The notes beneath the pieces were generated by a model. The model saw only the letters and a program-made list of their open reading frames with translations, did not search any database and was not told the origin of the DNA. Source: Streptomyces sp. Isolate_45 (GTDB lineage: Bacteria; Actinomycetota; Actinomycetes; Streptomycetales; Streptomycetaceae). Taken from it: a stretch of 40,838 nt of DNA. The stretch covers positions 1 to 40,838 of the forward strand of contig NZ_JANFAK020000075.1 in the NCBI RefSeq assembly GCF_024721315.2, given 5' to 3'. The position numbers were made by a program, and so were the translations under genes. Positions 30,647-39,838 of the stretch are shown one piece after another (position 1 is the stretch's first letter; every line of letters begins with the position of its first letter).

Positions 30647-31903
30647 GTGCCCCCGTCCATCCACCTGCCGGGGCGGCGCCGCGTTCCGCTGCGCTGGAAG
30701 ATCGCCGCACTGGCCGCGTCCACCGCATGCCTGGTCGTGGCCGCCGTGGGCCTACTGGTCCACCTGTGGACCGCGCAGGACATCCACCAGCGGGCCCGGG
30801 CGCAGGCCCTCAACGCCCTGTACTCGGCCATGGACGTCCACCGGCGCACCGGAGCACTGACGGACGGCGCCGAACTCGACCCGCCCGGGCTGCCCGCGTC
30901 CCTGCGGCACCCGGCGGACGGCGACCGCCAAACGGCGGACGACGACCGCGTCGACGGCAACCTCGGGCCGAGCGTCTGGGCCGCGCAACGGGTCGCCGGA
31001 CCGGGCAGTCCGGTGCTCGCCCACCGCGTCAACATGAGCCCGGAACTGCACGAACTACGACGCCTCGACGTGACCATGGCGCTGGCCTCGCTCCTCGCAC
31101 TCGCGGCGGCCACCCCCCTGGCCGTGTACGGAGCCGGGCTGCTGGCCAGGCGGCTGCGGCAGGTCTCCGAGACCGCGGGCCGGATCTCCGCGGGGGACCT
31201 GGACGCCCGGACCGGCCCCACCGGAGGCCGCGACGAGGTGTCCGACATCGCCGCCACCGTCGACCTGATGGCCGACAGCCTGAGCCGACGCCTGCGTACC
31301 GAACGCCGGTTCACCGCGGACGTGGCACACGAGCTGCGCACCCCCGTCGGCGGTCTGCTGGCCACCGTCGACCTGCTGCCCGCGGGTGAGCCGGAGGACC
31401 TGCTGAGAGCCCGGGTGCGCGATCTGCGAGGCCTGGTGGAGGACCTGCTGGAGATCTCCCGACTGGACGGGGGAGCCGAGCAGCCGGTCCGAGCCCGCGT
31501 CCCTCTCGGCGCGGTCGTCACGGAAGCCGTGGCACGGACCGGCGTGGGGGCGGAGGTCACCGTCACCGCCCCCGGGACCGCGCCGACCGTGGAGACCGAC
31601 CCGCGTCGCCTCGAACGGATCGTCGGCAACCTCGTCCTCAACGCGCACCGGCACGGAGGAACCCCGGTGCGGGTCACCGTCGAGGGGCGGACCGTCGTCG
31701 TGCGCGACCACGGCCCCGGCTTCCCCCCGGACCTGCTGCGCGACGGCCCCCGCCGCTTCCACACGGGCGCCGCGGAGCGCGGCACGGGCCACGGCCTGGG
31801 GCTGACCATCGCCCTGGGACAGGCCCGGGTCCTCGGCGCCGACCTGCGACTGGACAACGCGCCGGACGGCGGAGCCGTCGCCACCCTGCGCCTTCCCGCC
31901 TGA
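30647..31903 (+). CDS. Sensor histidine kinase
   Basis: The 418-residue protein has a first membrane segment (KIAALAASTACLVVAAVGLLVHL), an extracytoplasmic sensor of about 90 residues, a second segment (MALASLLALAAATPLAVYGAGLLA), a HAMP linker, the phospho-accepting His in FTADVAHELRTPVGG (about residue 228), then the N box NLVLNAHRHGG, G1 DHGPGFP and G2 GTGHGLGL. It is a typical type I sensor for an OmpR-family regulator. GTG 30647 follows TGAGG. The sensor shows no recognised ligand domain. The downstream ABC/FtsX unit suggests it responds to an antimicrobial or envelope stress. Confidence 0.93.
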   Translation: MPPSIHLPGRRRVPLRWKIAALAASTACLVVAAVGLLVHLWTAQDIHQRARAQALNALYSAMDVHRRTGALTDGAELDPPGLPASLRHPADGDRQTADDDRVDGNLGPSVWAAQRVAGPGSPVLAHRVNMSPELHELRRLDVTMALASLLALAAATPLAVYGAGLLARRLRQVSETAGRISAGDLDARTGPTGGRDEVSDIAATVDLMADSLSRRLRTERRFTADVAHELRTPVGGLLATVDLLPAGEPEDLLRARVRDLRGLVEDLLEISRLDGGAEQPVRARVPLGAVVTEAVARTGVGAEVTVTAPGTAPTVETDPRRLERIVGNLVLNAHRHGGTPVRVTVEGRTVVVRDHGPGFPPDLLRDGPRRFHTGAAERGTGHGLGLTIALGQARVLGADLRLDNAPDGGAVATLRLPA

Positions 31904-31938
31904 CGGTCCTCGCACGACTGCTACCCGGCCGAGCGGCA

Positions 31939-31968
31939 GCCGATACACAGCGGACCGGGCGCCGATAC
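31939..31968. promoter_or_regulatory. Direct repeats upstream of the ABC/FtsX unit
   Basis: GCCGATAC occurs at 31939-31946 and 31961-31968, 22 bp apart, exactly two helical turns on one DNA face. OmpR-family regulators bind such direct repeats. The site is about 95 bases upstream of the ATP-binding protein start. Confidence 0.45.
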
Positions 31969-32061
31969 GTTCCCCGGACACCCTTCGAAGTGCACGTGCC
32001 GCACCTTGCGCACCTTGCGCACCGCGCGTCTTCCGCACCCGAAGTCTCGAAGGAGTCCTCC

Positions 32062-32859
32062 GTGACCGTCGACCCCTTGTCAACGCGCACACCGTTCACC
32101 CCGCACGCGACGGCGACCGGCACCGCGGCCGCCGGGACCACCGACCTGTCGAAGGTCTACGGCAGCGGCGACACCCGCGTCGTCGCCCTGGACCGGGTCA
32201 GCGTCTCCTTCCAGGAGGGCGGGTTCACCGCGATCATGGGGCCCTCCGGCTGCGGCAAATCCACCTTGATGCACTGCGCCGCCGGGCTCGACTCGTTCAC
32301 GTCCGGATCCGTCCGCATCGGCACGACCGAACTGGGCACGCTCGGAGACCGGCAGCTGACCCAACTGCGCCGCGACCGGATCGGTTTCATCTTCCAGGCG
32401 TTCAACCTGCTGCCGACCCTGACCGCGCTGGAGAACATCACGCTGCCGCTGACCATCGCCGGGCGCCGCCCCGACCCCCGGTGGCTGGACCGGGTGGTGT
32501 CCATGGTCGGTCTCTCCCAGCGCCTCGGACACCGGCCCGGACAGTTGTCGGGCGGGCAGCAGCAGCGGGTCGCGGTGGCCCGGGCCCTGGTCTCCCGTCC
32601 CGCGATCATCTTCGGCGACGAACCCACCGGAAACCTCGACTCCCGGTCCGGGGCCGAGGTACTCGGCTTCCTGCGTGACTCCGTGCGCGAGCTGGGCCAG
32701 ACCGTGGTCATGGTCACCCACGACCCCGTCGCCGCCGCCTACGCCGACCGCGTGGTCTTCCTCTCCGACGGCCGGCTGGTCGACGAGATGACGCAGCCGA
32801 CCGCGGACCGGGTGCTCGACCGCATGAAGGCGTTCGACTCCCGCTCCCGCACCGTCTGA
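32062..32859 (+). CDS. ABC transporter ATP-binding protein (MacB/LolD type)
   Basis: The 265-residue protein carries Walker A GPSGCGKST (about residues 60-68), signature LSGGQQQRVAVAR, Walker B IIFGDEPTGNLDS and the switch His in VMVTHD, in the MacB/LolD arrangement (FIFQAFNLLPTLTALEN). It powers the FtsX-like protein encoded next. GTG 32062 follows AAGGAG six bases away; the frame upstream is not coding-like. Such pairs drive lipoprotein sorting or peptide-antibiotic resistance and do not carry substrate through the membrane like ordinary transporters. Confidence 0.93.
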   Translation: MTVDPLSTRTPFTPHATATGTAAAGTTDLSKVYGSGDTRVVALDRVSVSFQEGGFTAIMGPSGCGKSTLMHCAAGLDSFTSGSVRIGTTELGTLGDRQLTQLRRDRIGFIFQAFNLLPTLTALENITLPLTIAGRRPDPRWLDRVVSMVGLSQRLGHRPGQLSGGQQQRVAVARALVSRPAIIFGDEPTGNLDSRSGAEVLGFLRDSVRELGQTVVMVTHDPVAAAYADRVVFLSDGRLVDEMTQPTADRVLDRMKAFDSRSRTV

Positions 32860-32935
32860 CACCGACCGAGACCGACCGAGTCCGGCCGACACCGACCTAC
32901 AGCGACCGAGACGGACCGACAGCCGCCGACAGTCG
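32860..32935. repeat. Degenerate ACCGACCGAG-like repeats between the ABC genes
   Basis: After the ATPase stop, the sequence is built from imperfect repeats of ACCGACCGAG, CCGACAC and GACGGACCGACAG. It has no ORF and no clear hairpin. It separates the ATPase from the permease by 176 bases, the rest of which (to 33035) shows only the AGGA ribosome site. Confidence 0.55.
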
Positions 32936-33035
32936 CGACGCCGGCCGAACCTCCCTCCCGGTCCCGCCCGAAAGCCACCCGCCCCCAAGCCACCCGCTCG
33001 CAGCCGTCGAGCCCGCATCCCAGGATCCGCACCCC

Positions 33036-35570
33036 ATGTTCCGTACCGCCCTGCGCAACGTGTTCGCGCACAAGGCCCGCCTGCTGATGACCGCTTTCGC
33101 GGTCATGCTCGGCGTCACCTTCGTCTCCGGGAGCCTCGTCTTCGGCGACAGCCTGAGCCGGGCCACCGCCGCCCGGGCGACCGACGGCTACGAGCGCCTC
33201 GCCGTCAGCGTCTTCCCCGAAGGTTCCCCCACCGGCGGGGGGCCGGCCGGCGTCGACGCCGCCACCGTCGCCACCCTCGCCAAGGTTCCGGGCGTCGCCG
33301 GCGCCGCCGGCCGGGTCGACGGCTTCGCCGCCGTGGCCGGCCGCGACGGCCGCCCGATCGCGAACGACACGTCCCACCGGGGCGGCAACTTCGCCCCGGG
33401 AACGGACGGCACCGACCCCGCCTACCGCTTCGTCCGGGGTTCCGGGCCGACCGGTGACAAAACGATCGCCCTGGACGAGGCCACAGCCGCGAAGGGCGGC
33501 CACCGCGTCGGCGACACCGTGCGCGTCGGCACCGACCAGGGCGCCTCCTCCTACACCCTCAGCGGAATCTTCCGGACCGACGGGACCAAGCTGCCCTCCG
33601 GCGGCAGCCTGACGTTGTTCCACGAGGCCACCGCGCAGCGGCTCTTCCTCCTGCCCGGCCGCTACAAGACCGTCGAGGTGACGGCCGCGCCCGGCACCGA
33701 CGCCGCGCAGGTCCTGGCCCGCGTCGAATCGGTGCTCCCGCCGAACACCGGCGCCGCCACCGGCTCCCAGCTCGCCCGGATCCAGGAGAACCTCGCCACC
33801 AACGACAGCGACACCATGAGCCAGATCCTGCTGGGGTTCGCGGCGGTCGCCCTGTTCGTCGCCACGTTCCTCATCTCCAACACCTTCACCATGCTCGTCG
33901 CCCGACGGACCAGGGAACTGGCCCTCATGCGGGCCGTCGGAGCGTCCCGCAGGCAGGTACGACGCATCCTGCTGGCCGAGTCCCTCCTCGTCGGCGCCCT
34001 CGCCTCCGTGGCCGGCCTCGCCGTCGGCACCGGGGTCGCCGCCCTGCTGCGGACGCTCTTCTCCTCCGCCGACACCCCGTCCGGCCCGCTGGTCCTCACC
34101 CCGGGCACCGTGATCACGTCCCTGCTCGTCGGTACCGCGCTGCCCACGGTCGCCGCCTGGCTTCCGATCCGCCGGGCCATGGCCATTCCGCCAGTCGCCG
34201 CGCTCGGCGCGGCCGAGCCCGCGGTGCCCGCCCGCACCGGCTCCCCGCGCACCGGTATCAGCGCCGCCCTGCTGCTCACCGGCACCGCCGCCTCGCTGTA
34301 CGGGGCCCTCGGCGCGGCCGAGGACGCCCGAACCGTCATCGGCCTCGGGGCGGCCCTCACCCTGACCGGGGCGATCGGCTTCATCCCGCTGCTGTCCAGG
34401 CCGTTCGTGGCGCTGCTCCGGCCGCTGCTGACCCGCCTCCACCCGGTGTACGGCGACCTCGCCGCCCGGAACACCGTGCGCGACCCGCGTCGTACCGGCG
34501 CCACCGCCGCGGCGCTCGCCATCGCCCTCACGCTCGCCGCGGGCCTCTCCGTCCTCGGTGCCTCCGCCGCCCAGTACCTCGACCGGGCGACCACGCACGA
34601 CTTCACCGCCGACTACCTGATCAAGCCCGCCGAGGGCGGCATGCGGATGACCCCCGCCACCGCGGAGCCCCTGAAGGGGCTGCCCGGCGCCACGTTCAGC
34701 CCGCTCAACCAGTCCACCGCGTACCGACTGGCGGGCGTCCCCTCGGTACTGACCGGGGTCGACCCCGCCACCATCGGCCGACTGCTCCGCTACGACGTGA
34801 TCGAGGGCTCCCTCGACTCCCTCGCCCAGGGCCGGATCGCCGTGGCCGACTTCAAGGCCGCGAAGGCGGGCTGGCACGTCGGCCAGACCCTTCCCCTGCG
34901 GCGTGAGGACGGTGGGCAGGGCGACGTCACCATCGGAGCGATCTACCGGGCGGACGAACAGAGCAACCTGCTGCCCAGCATCACCGCACCCGACGCCCTC
35001 GTCGCCCGCTACGACCCCGACCCGAGCACAGCCGGGATCCTGCTGGACACGGACGGCGGTCCCGGTCCGAGCGCCCTCGGGAGCGTCACCCGCGCCCTCG
35101 GCGACAACCCCGCCCTGGCCGTCCTGGACGAGTCGGGCATCCGGGAGCGGGAGAGCGGCTCCATCGGGGAGCAACTCAACGTCTTCTACGCCCTGTTGAG
35201 CATGGCCCTGTCGATCGCCGCGCTCGGCATCGCCAACACCCTCGCCATGTCCGTCCTCGAACGACGCAAGGAGATCGGGACCCTGAGGGCCCTCGGTATG
35301 GACCGCTCCGGCGTCACCCGCATGATCCGACTGGAGGCCCTGCTCCTCGGCGGACTCGGCGCGACCCTCGGTACGGCCCTGGGCGTCTTCCTGGGCTGGG
35401 CCCTCGGGCGCACCCTCCAGGAGAGCGTGGCCGGCTACGCGTTGGTGATTCCGTGGGGGCGCCTCGCCCTCGGCGTACTCATCGCCCTGGCCGGCGCGCT
35501 CCTCGCCTCGCTCTGGCCGGCCCGCAGGGCCGCCCGCGTCGACATTCCCGCGGCGACGGCGGCGCAATGA
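33036..35570 (+). CDS. FtsX-like permease of an ABC export unit
   Basis: The 844-residue protein has two FtsX repeats, each with a periplasmic-type domain and membrane segments. The N-terminus (FRTALRNVFAHKARLLMTAFAVMLGVTFVSGSLVFGD) is the first transmembrane segment, followed by an external domain of about 220 residues, then three segments (about residues 265-380: ILLGFAAVALFVATFLISNTF, LLAESLLVGALASVAGLAVGTG and the following), two middle segments, a second external domain, and a final group (LLSMALSIAALGIANTLAM, LLLGGLGATLGTALGVFLGW, LALGVLIALAGALLASLW). It couples ATP hydrolysis by the preceding protein to movements outside the membrane. The two-component system just upstream likely controls it. 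Confidence 0.93.
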   Translation: MFRTALRNVFAHKARLLMTAFAVMLGVTFVSGSLVFGDSLSRATAARATDGYERLAVSVFPEGSPTGGGPAGVDAATVATLAKVPGVAGAAGRVDGFAAVAGRDGRPIANDTSHRGGNFAPGTDGTDPAYRFVRGSGPTGDKTIALDEATAAKGGHRVGDTVRVGTDQGASSYTLSGIFRTDGTKLPSGGSLTLFHEATAQRLFLLPGRYKTVEVTAAPGTDAAQVLARVESVLPPNTGAATGSQLARIQENLATNDSDTMSQILLGFAAVALFVATFLISNTFTMLVARRTRELALMRAVGASRRQVRRILLAESLLVGALASVAGLAVGTGVAALLRTLFSSADTPSGPLVLTPGTVITSLLVGTALPTVAAWLPIRRAMAIPPVAALGAAEPAVPARTGSPRTGISAALLLTGTAASLYGALGAAEDARTVIGLGAALTLTGAIGFIPLLSRPFVALLRPLLTRLHPVYGDLAARNTVRDPRRTGATAAALAIALTLAAGLSVLGASAAQYLDRATTHDFTADYLIKPAEGGMRMTPATAEPLKGLPGATFSPLNQSTAYRLAGVPSVLTGVDPATIGRLLRYDVIEGSLDSLAQGRIAVADFKAAKAGWHVGQTLPLRREDGGQGDVTIGAIYRADEQSNLLPSITAPDALVARYDPDPSTAGILLDTDGGPGPSALGSVTRALGDNPALAVLDESGIRERESGSIGEQLNVFYALLSMALSIAALGIANTLAMSVLERRKEIGTLRALGMDRSGVTRMIRLEALLLGGLGATLGTALGVFLGWALGRTLQESVAGYALVIPWGRLALGVLIALAGALLASLWPARRAARVDIPAATAAQ

Positions 35571-35593
35571 CGCCGGCCCGAACGCGGGGCGGG

Positions 35594-36433
35594 TCAGGCG
35601 GCCGAGCCGGTCCGGTGGGCCGTGAGGAGCAGGTACTCCCACTCCATGACCCCGTCGCGGGTGTTCTCCTCGGCCAGCGCGTCCAACGCGCCGTCCAGCG
35701 CCGCCACCCGGTCGGCGTCGTCCCCGATGGCACGGTAGACCGCGATCGTCGGCCCGTAGCAGGCCTTGAAGAAGGTGCGGAAGGCTCCCGGCTGCGGGAA
35801 GGCGTCGATCCGGACGGTCCGACGCCGGGCGTCGACGTCCGTGACGCGGTCGCCGAGGAGCCCGTACACGTATTCCTCCTCGCCCCAGAGGGGCGGCGGC
35901 TGGGCTCCGGGCGGTGGGGGCGGCGCGTACGGCTTCATCGTCGCGAACATCCGGCCGACGAAACCCTGCGGTGTCCAGTTCGCCAGGCCCACCGTCCCGC
36001 CGGGGCGGCAGACGCGCACCAGCTCGTCGGCGGCGGCCTGGTGGTGCGGGGCGAACATGACCCCGAACGAGGACATCACGACGTCGAACTCCGCGTCGGC
36101 GAAGGGCAGGTGTTCCGCGTCCGCCTCGCGCCACTCCAGGTCGGCCCCGCGCCCGCCGGCCAGGTTCCGGCCGATTTCGAGCAGCTCGGGGGTGAGGTCG
36201 CCGGCCACGACGTCCGCCCCCGCCAGGGCGGCGGGGATGGCTGCGTTGCCCGCGCCGGCCGCCACGTCCAGCACCCGGTCACCCTGCCGGACCCCGCACG
36301 CGCCGACGAGTTCGGCACCCACCTCCGGGATGACGCGAGAAGCCACGGACGGGTAGTCGCCCCAGGCCCACATGGCCCGGTGGCGGGCCTTCAGCGCGCG
36401 ATCGGCCCCGACCGCGTCGTTCCCTTCGGACAT
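35594..36433 (-). CDS. Class I SAM-dependent methyltransferase
   Basis: The 279-residue protein has motif I VLDVAAGAGNAAIPAAL (about residues 54-70), then DVVAGDLTPELLEIGR (acidic loop), ADAEHLPFADAEFDVVMSSFG and LVRVCRPGGTVGLANW, a complete Methyltransf_11/25 pattern. It transfers methyl from S-adenosylmethionine; the substrate is unknown. A Pro-rich stretch (YAPPPPPGAQPPPLW) lies in the C-terminal half. ATG 36433 follows GGAGGTGGGT; the frame to 36466 adds 11 doubtful residues. It is convergent with the FtsX gene. Confidence 0.92.
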   Translation of the reverse strand: MSEGNDAVGADRALKARHRAMWAWGDYPSVASRVIPEVGAELVGACGVRQGDRVLDVAAGAGNAAIPAALAGADVVAGDLTPELLEIGRNLAGGRGADLEWREADAEHLPFADAEFDVVMSSFGVMFAPHHQAAADELVRVCRPGGTVGLANWTPQGFVGRMFATMKPYAPPPPPGAQPPPLWGEEEYVYGLLGDRVTDVDARRRTVRIDAFPQPGAFRTFFKACYGPTIAVYRAIGDDADRVAALDGALDALAEENTRDGVMEWEYLLLTAHRTGSAA

Positions 36434-36814
36434 GACCCACCTCCAGGGCTCGGACAGACCCTTCATCCGAGGGTATGCGTCACGGGACGGGGGCGCAGTC
36501 CGACAGCCGCCGCCGGGGCGGGGAGACGGTGGCGACAGCGCCGCCCTCCTCCTCCCGGCCCGTGCGCGGTGCCGGCGGTAGGACCGGGTGGCCGGACCGC
36601 GCGGGCACGACCGCGCGCGGCTCCCGGCCGCTTCGGGTTTCGGTCAATCCCGCTTCAATTCGGCCGACTTGGCCCGACTGATGCCCTTTCAGGCAAATCT
36701 GACCGAAGATCATCCATCTTCCCGCGCTCCGTCCCCGCATGATTCTCACGGACGCCCGGCAGGCGGCCGTCACGGGCGGCACACAGCCGTCGGCAGCAGT
36801 GTGGGAGGGCGGAA
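36434..36814. promoter_or_regulatory. Divergent control region of methyltransferase and LAL genes
   Basis: These 381 bases have no convincing gene. From about 36640 to 36760 the sequence is AT-richer than anywhere nearby (TTTCGGTCAATCC, CTTCAATTCGG, CAGGCAAATCTGACC), which marks the probable promoter of the plus-strand LAL gene. The last 20 bases hold its ribosome site, GGAGG. I saw no clear inverted repeat. Confidence 0.4.
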
Positions 36815-39800
36815 GTGACACACGTACTGGTCGAACGCGACGACGTGCTCCGGGCCGCGGCCGCCGCCCTGGACCGGGCGCGCGCCGGCAGGGGCAGCTG
36901 GCTGATGCTGACCGCACCGCCCGGCCGGGGCCGTACCGCGGTCCTCGACGCCGTCGCCCGCGGCGCGAGCGCCGACGACGGCGTGCGCGTACGGTCCGCG
37001 CGGTGCGCACCCGAGGAGAAGGACTTCCCCTTCGCCCTCGTGCGCCAGGTCTTCCCCACCACCCGCGGCATCCCCTTCAGCGACCCCGCCGGCGGGCAGG
37101 AGCAGGAGGTCTTCCACCGGTTGCTCGACCTGCTCGCCCGCGGCGCCGACGGCCGTCCGGTCCTGCTCACCGTCGACGACCTGCACTGCGCGGATCCGGT
37201 CTCCCGCCGCTGGACCGGCTACCTGGCCCGCCGGATCGCCGGGCTCCCGGTCCTGCTGCTGGCCACCGCCGAATGCCGTGAGCACACCGATGTCGGCTGG
37301 CTGCCCCGGGCCACGGGGGTGTGCCACCCCTTGCCCCCGCTCGGGCCGGAAGCCGCGGCGGGGCTGGCGCGCGACCAGGGGTTGCCGCCCGAACGGCACG
37401 CGATGTGCTGGGACGCGACCGGCGGCAACCCGGCCCTCCTCCAGGCCCTCCTCGCCGACCTGACCCGGCCCCTCGACCCGATCCGTCCGCCCGCCGTCGC
37501 CCTCGCCTTCGCCCCGGGCGGCCCTGTTGCCGGCGCCCTGGACGCGGCCCGCCCTTGCGACGGTCCCGCCGCCCCGGACGGCCCTGTTGCCGGCGCCCTG
37601 GACCGGGCCCGCCCCTCGGCGGCCGCCCGCTCCCGGCGTGACCCGGGCGCGGGCCGCCCCCGGTGTGCGCCTGACGCCGATGGGCCCCGGCCCGTCCGGT
37701 ACCGCGACGCCGTCGCCCGCTGGATCCGGCACCGCGCCGACGAGGAGACCCGGCGTACGGTCCTCGCCCTCGCGGCGACCGCCCAGTGTTCCGACGCCAC
37801 CGGCCCCGACCTGCTCCGAGAAGCCCTGCCGTTACTGCCGGCCCGGCAGGCGGCGGCGGCCACACCGGGCACCCCACCCCTGGCCCGGATGCTTTCCCAC
37901 CCGCTCGCCCTCGAAGCCGTACTGGACGCGGCCGATCCCGCCGAACTGGCCGCCCTGCACACCCGCGCCGCCCGGCTCCTCCACGACAGCGGAGCCCCCG
38001 CCCCGCAGGTCGCCGCCCGGTTGCTGCGCCTGGACCACCCGCGCGAGCCGTGGATGGCACGCTGCCTGGAGGACGCCGCCGACGACGCCGTCCGGGCCGG
38101 GCACACCGAAGAAGCCGCCGTACTGCTGCGCCACGTGCTGCGGTCCCAGCCACCGCCGACCGGGGAACGGTACGCCGATCTCACCCTGCGCCTGGGATCG
38201 CTGGAGTTCCCGCACAGCGCCGAGGCGGGCATCCGCAGGCTCCGCGAGGGCCTCGACCTGCACCCCGACCGCCAGGAACGCGCCGCCGCCGCACCCGCCC
38301 TCGGCGCGGCCCTCGCGGCCAGCGGCCGCACGGACAGCGCGCTGAGCGTCCTGCACCGGGCCAGTCACGGCGCCGACGACGACGAACTGGTACATGTCCT
38401 GCGCACCGTCACCGCTCTCATCTCCTCGCACGACGCCGTCGCCTGGCGCAACGCCATAGCGGGCCTGCGCGCCCTCGCGCCCACGGCCCCCGTCACCGTC
38501 GAACCGCTGGTCTGCGGTCTGATCACCGAGTACGAGACCGGTGCCGGGCTCCTCTCCGTGGCCGAGGTGCTGACCCGGATCCGGCCCCGACTCGCCGCGG
38601 CACCGGTCCACCCGCTGCTGCGCACCGCCTGGCTGGGCAGCGCCGCCACCCTGCTGCAGTGGGCGGACCGGCTGGAGGACGCCCGTACCCTCGCCGAGCA
38701 GGGGCTTCCCGTACCGCCCGCACGGCCGGACCTCACCGACGCCGGCCTGCAGTGCCTGCTGAGCGCCAGGGCGGAAGCCGCGCTCTGGGCCGGGGACTTC
38801 CGGCGGGTGATCGCCGAGAACACCCAGCTGGCCCACACCTGCACCGGACGCGGCATCCGCGCGCCCCACCTCGTCTCGATGGTGGCGCTCGCCCGGTACG
38901 AACTCGGGCAGCGCGACCGGGCCTGGCAGCTCCTCTCCACCCCCGACACGACCACCGCCGACAGCTCCTGGGAGTGGAACGAACTGCGCTATGCCCGCGC
39001 CCTGCTCCACGCCATCGAGGGGCGGTGGAACGCCGCCCTCGACGACTACCTCGCCTGCGGCACGGGCCAGAGCGCCCGCGACTTCGTCAGCCCCGTGGCC
39101 ACGCCGTGGCGGTCCGGCGCGGCCCTCGTCCTGGCCCGGCTCGGCCGCGCGGCGGAAGCCCGCGAGCTCGCGGAGGAGGAACTGCACCACGCGCGCCGCT
39201 GGGGAACCCCCCGTACGGTCGGCAGGGCGCTGCGGGCCCACGCCGCGGCCATCGGCGGGCGACGGGGCCTGGACTCGCTCGTCGAGGCGGCGGCCCTGTT
39301 GGAAGGGGCGCCCGCGCCCGTGGAACGCATCGAGACGCTGATCGACCTGGGCCGGGCCCGCGTCGAAGCCGGACTCGGCCGCCGGGGCCGCGACGACCTG
39401 CGCGCCGCCGACGCCGAGGCGACCGGCTTGCTGTCCCCGCAGCCCGGCACCGGCGGCGACCCGTACGCCCCGTACGGCCACTTCGGTGCCGCCCCGGGCG
39501 ACGCGGGCGCGGGTGCCGCCGCCGTCACCGGCTCGGAGCCCGTGCCGACCGGGCGGCTCCTGCGGGCGACGCGCGCCGCGCTGCGCGCCGCGAACGCCCG
39601 CACCACGACGCGGGCGACGACCGGTCCGAGCGCACTCACCGGAGCGGAACGCCGGGTCGTCGACCTCGCCGCCCTCGGGCACACGAACGCGCAGATCGGC
39701 GAGGCACTGCACTTGACGCGGCGCACCGTGGAGTCCCACCTCACCAGTGCCTTCCGCAAGCTCGGCGTGACCCGCCGCACGCAGCTCGCGGTCGGCCTCG

Positions 39801-39838
39801 CCGGATCCGACCCCGCCGGGGGGACGCCACCTCGGTGA
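36815..39838 (+). CDS. Large LuxR-family (LAL) ATP-binding regulator
   Basis: The 1007-residue protein has an N-terminal AAA/STAND-like ATPase, a long helical middle (TPR-like, about residues 340-880) and a C-terminal LuxR helix-turn-helix (LTGAERRVVDLAALGHTNAQIGEALHLTRRTVESHLTSAFRKLGV, about residues 945-990). The Walker A region reads APPGRGRTAV, with the first Gly and the Lys of GxxGxGKT changed to Ala and Arg, so nucleotide binding may be weakened; the Walker B VLLTVDDLH is normal. An internal 60-bp duplication (37511-37630) adds 20 residues. LAL proteins usually activate secondary-metabolite clusters; no cluster adjoins this gene. GTG 36815 follows GGGAGG. Confidence 0.92.
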   Translation: MTHVLVERDDVLRAAAAALDRARAGRGSWLMLTAPPGRGRTAVLDAVARGASADDGVRVRSARCAPEEKDFPFALVRQVFPTTRGIPFSDPAGGQEQEVFHRLLDLLARGADGRPVLLTVDDLHCADPVSRRWTGYLARRIAGLPVLLLATAECREHTDVGWLPRATGVCHPLPPLGPEAAAGLARDQGLPPERHAMCWDATGGNPALLQALLADLTRPLDPIRPPAVALAFAPGGPVAGALDAARPCDGPAAPDGPVAGALDRARPSAAARSRRDPGAGRPRCAPDADGPRPVRYRDAVARWIRHRADEETRRTVLALAATAQCSDATGPDLLREALPLLPARQAAAATPGTPPLARMLSHPLALEAVLDAADPAELAALHTRAARLLHDSGAPAPQVAARLLRLDHPREPWMARCLEDAADDAVRAGHTEEAAVLLRHVLRSQPPPTGERYADLTLRLGSLEFPHSAEAGIRRLREGLDLHPDRQERAAAAPALGAALAASGRTDSALSVLHRASHGADDDELVHVLRTVTALISSHDAVAWRNAIAGLRALAPTAPVTVEPLVCGLITEYETGAGLLSVAEVLTRIRPRLAAAPVHPLLRTAWLGSAATLLQWADRLEDARTLAEQGLPVPPARPDLTDAGLQCLLSARAEAALWAGDFRRVIAENTQLAHTCTGRGIRAPHLVSMVALARYELGQRDRAWQLLSTPDTTTADSSWEWNELRYARALLHAIEGRWNAALDDYLACGTGQSARDFVSPVATPWRSGAALVLARLGRAAEARELAEEELHHARRWGTPRTVGRALRAHAAAIGGRRGLDSLVEAAALLEGAPAPVERIETLIDLGRARVEAGLGRRGRDDLRAADAEATGLLSPQPGTGGDPYAPYGHFGAAPGDAGAGAAAVTGSEPVPTGRLLRATRAALRAANARTTTRATTGPSALTGAERRVVDLAALGHTNAQIGEALHLTRRTVESHLTSAFRKLGVTRRTQLAVGLAGSDPAGGTPPR
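37511..37630 (+). repeat. In-frame 60-bp tandem duplication in the LAL gene
   Basis: The 60 bases starting near 37511 (GCCCCGGGCGGCCCTGTTGC...) recur at 37571 with a few changes, encoding PGGPVAGALDAARPCDGPAA then PDGPVAGALDRARPSAAARS. The core of 23 bases from GGCCCTGTTGCC is identical. It enlarges a disordered linker between the ATPase and the helical region. Confidence 0.85.

Noticed and set aside
32739..36134. An 1131-residue minus-strand ORF
   Set aside because: Antisense to the FtsX-like gene; Gly/Asp/Arg-rich with no recognisable domain.
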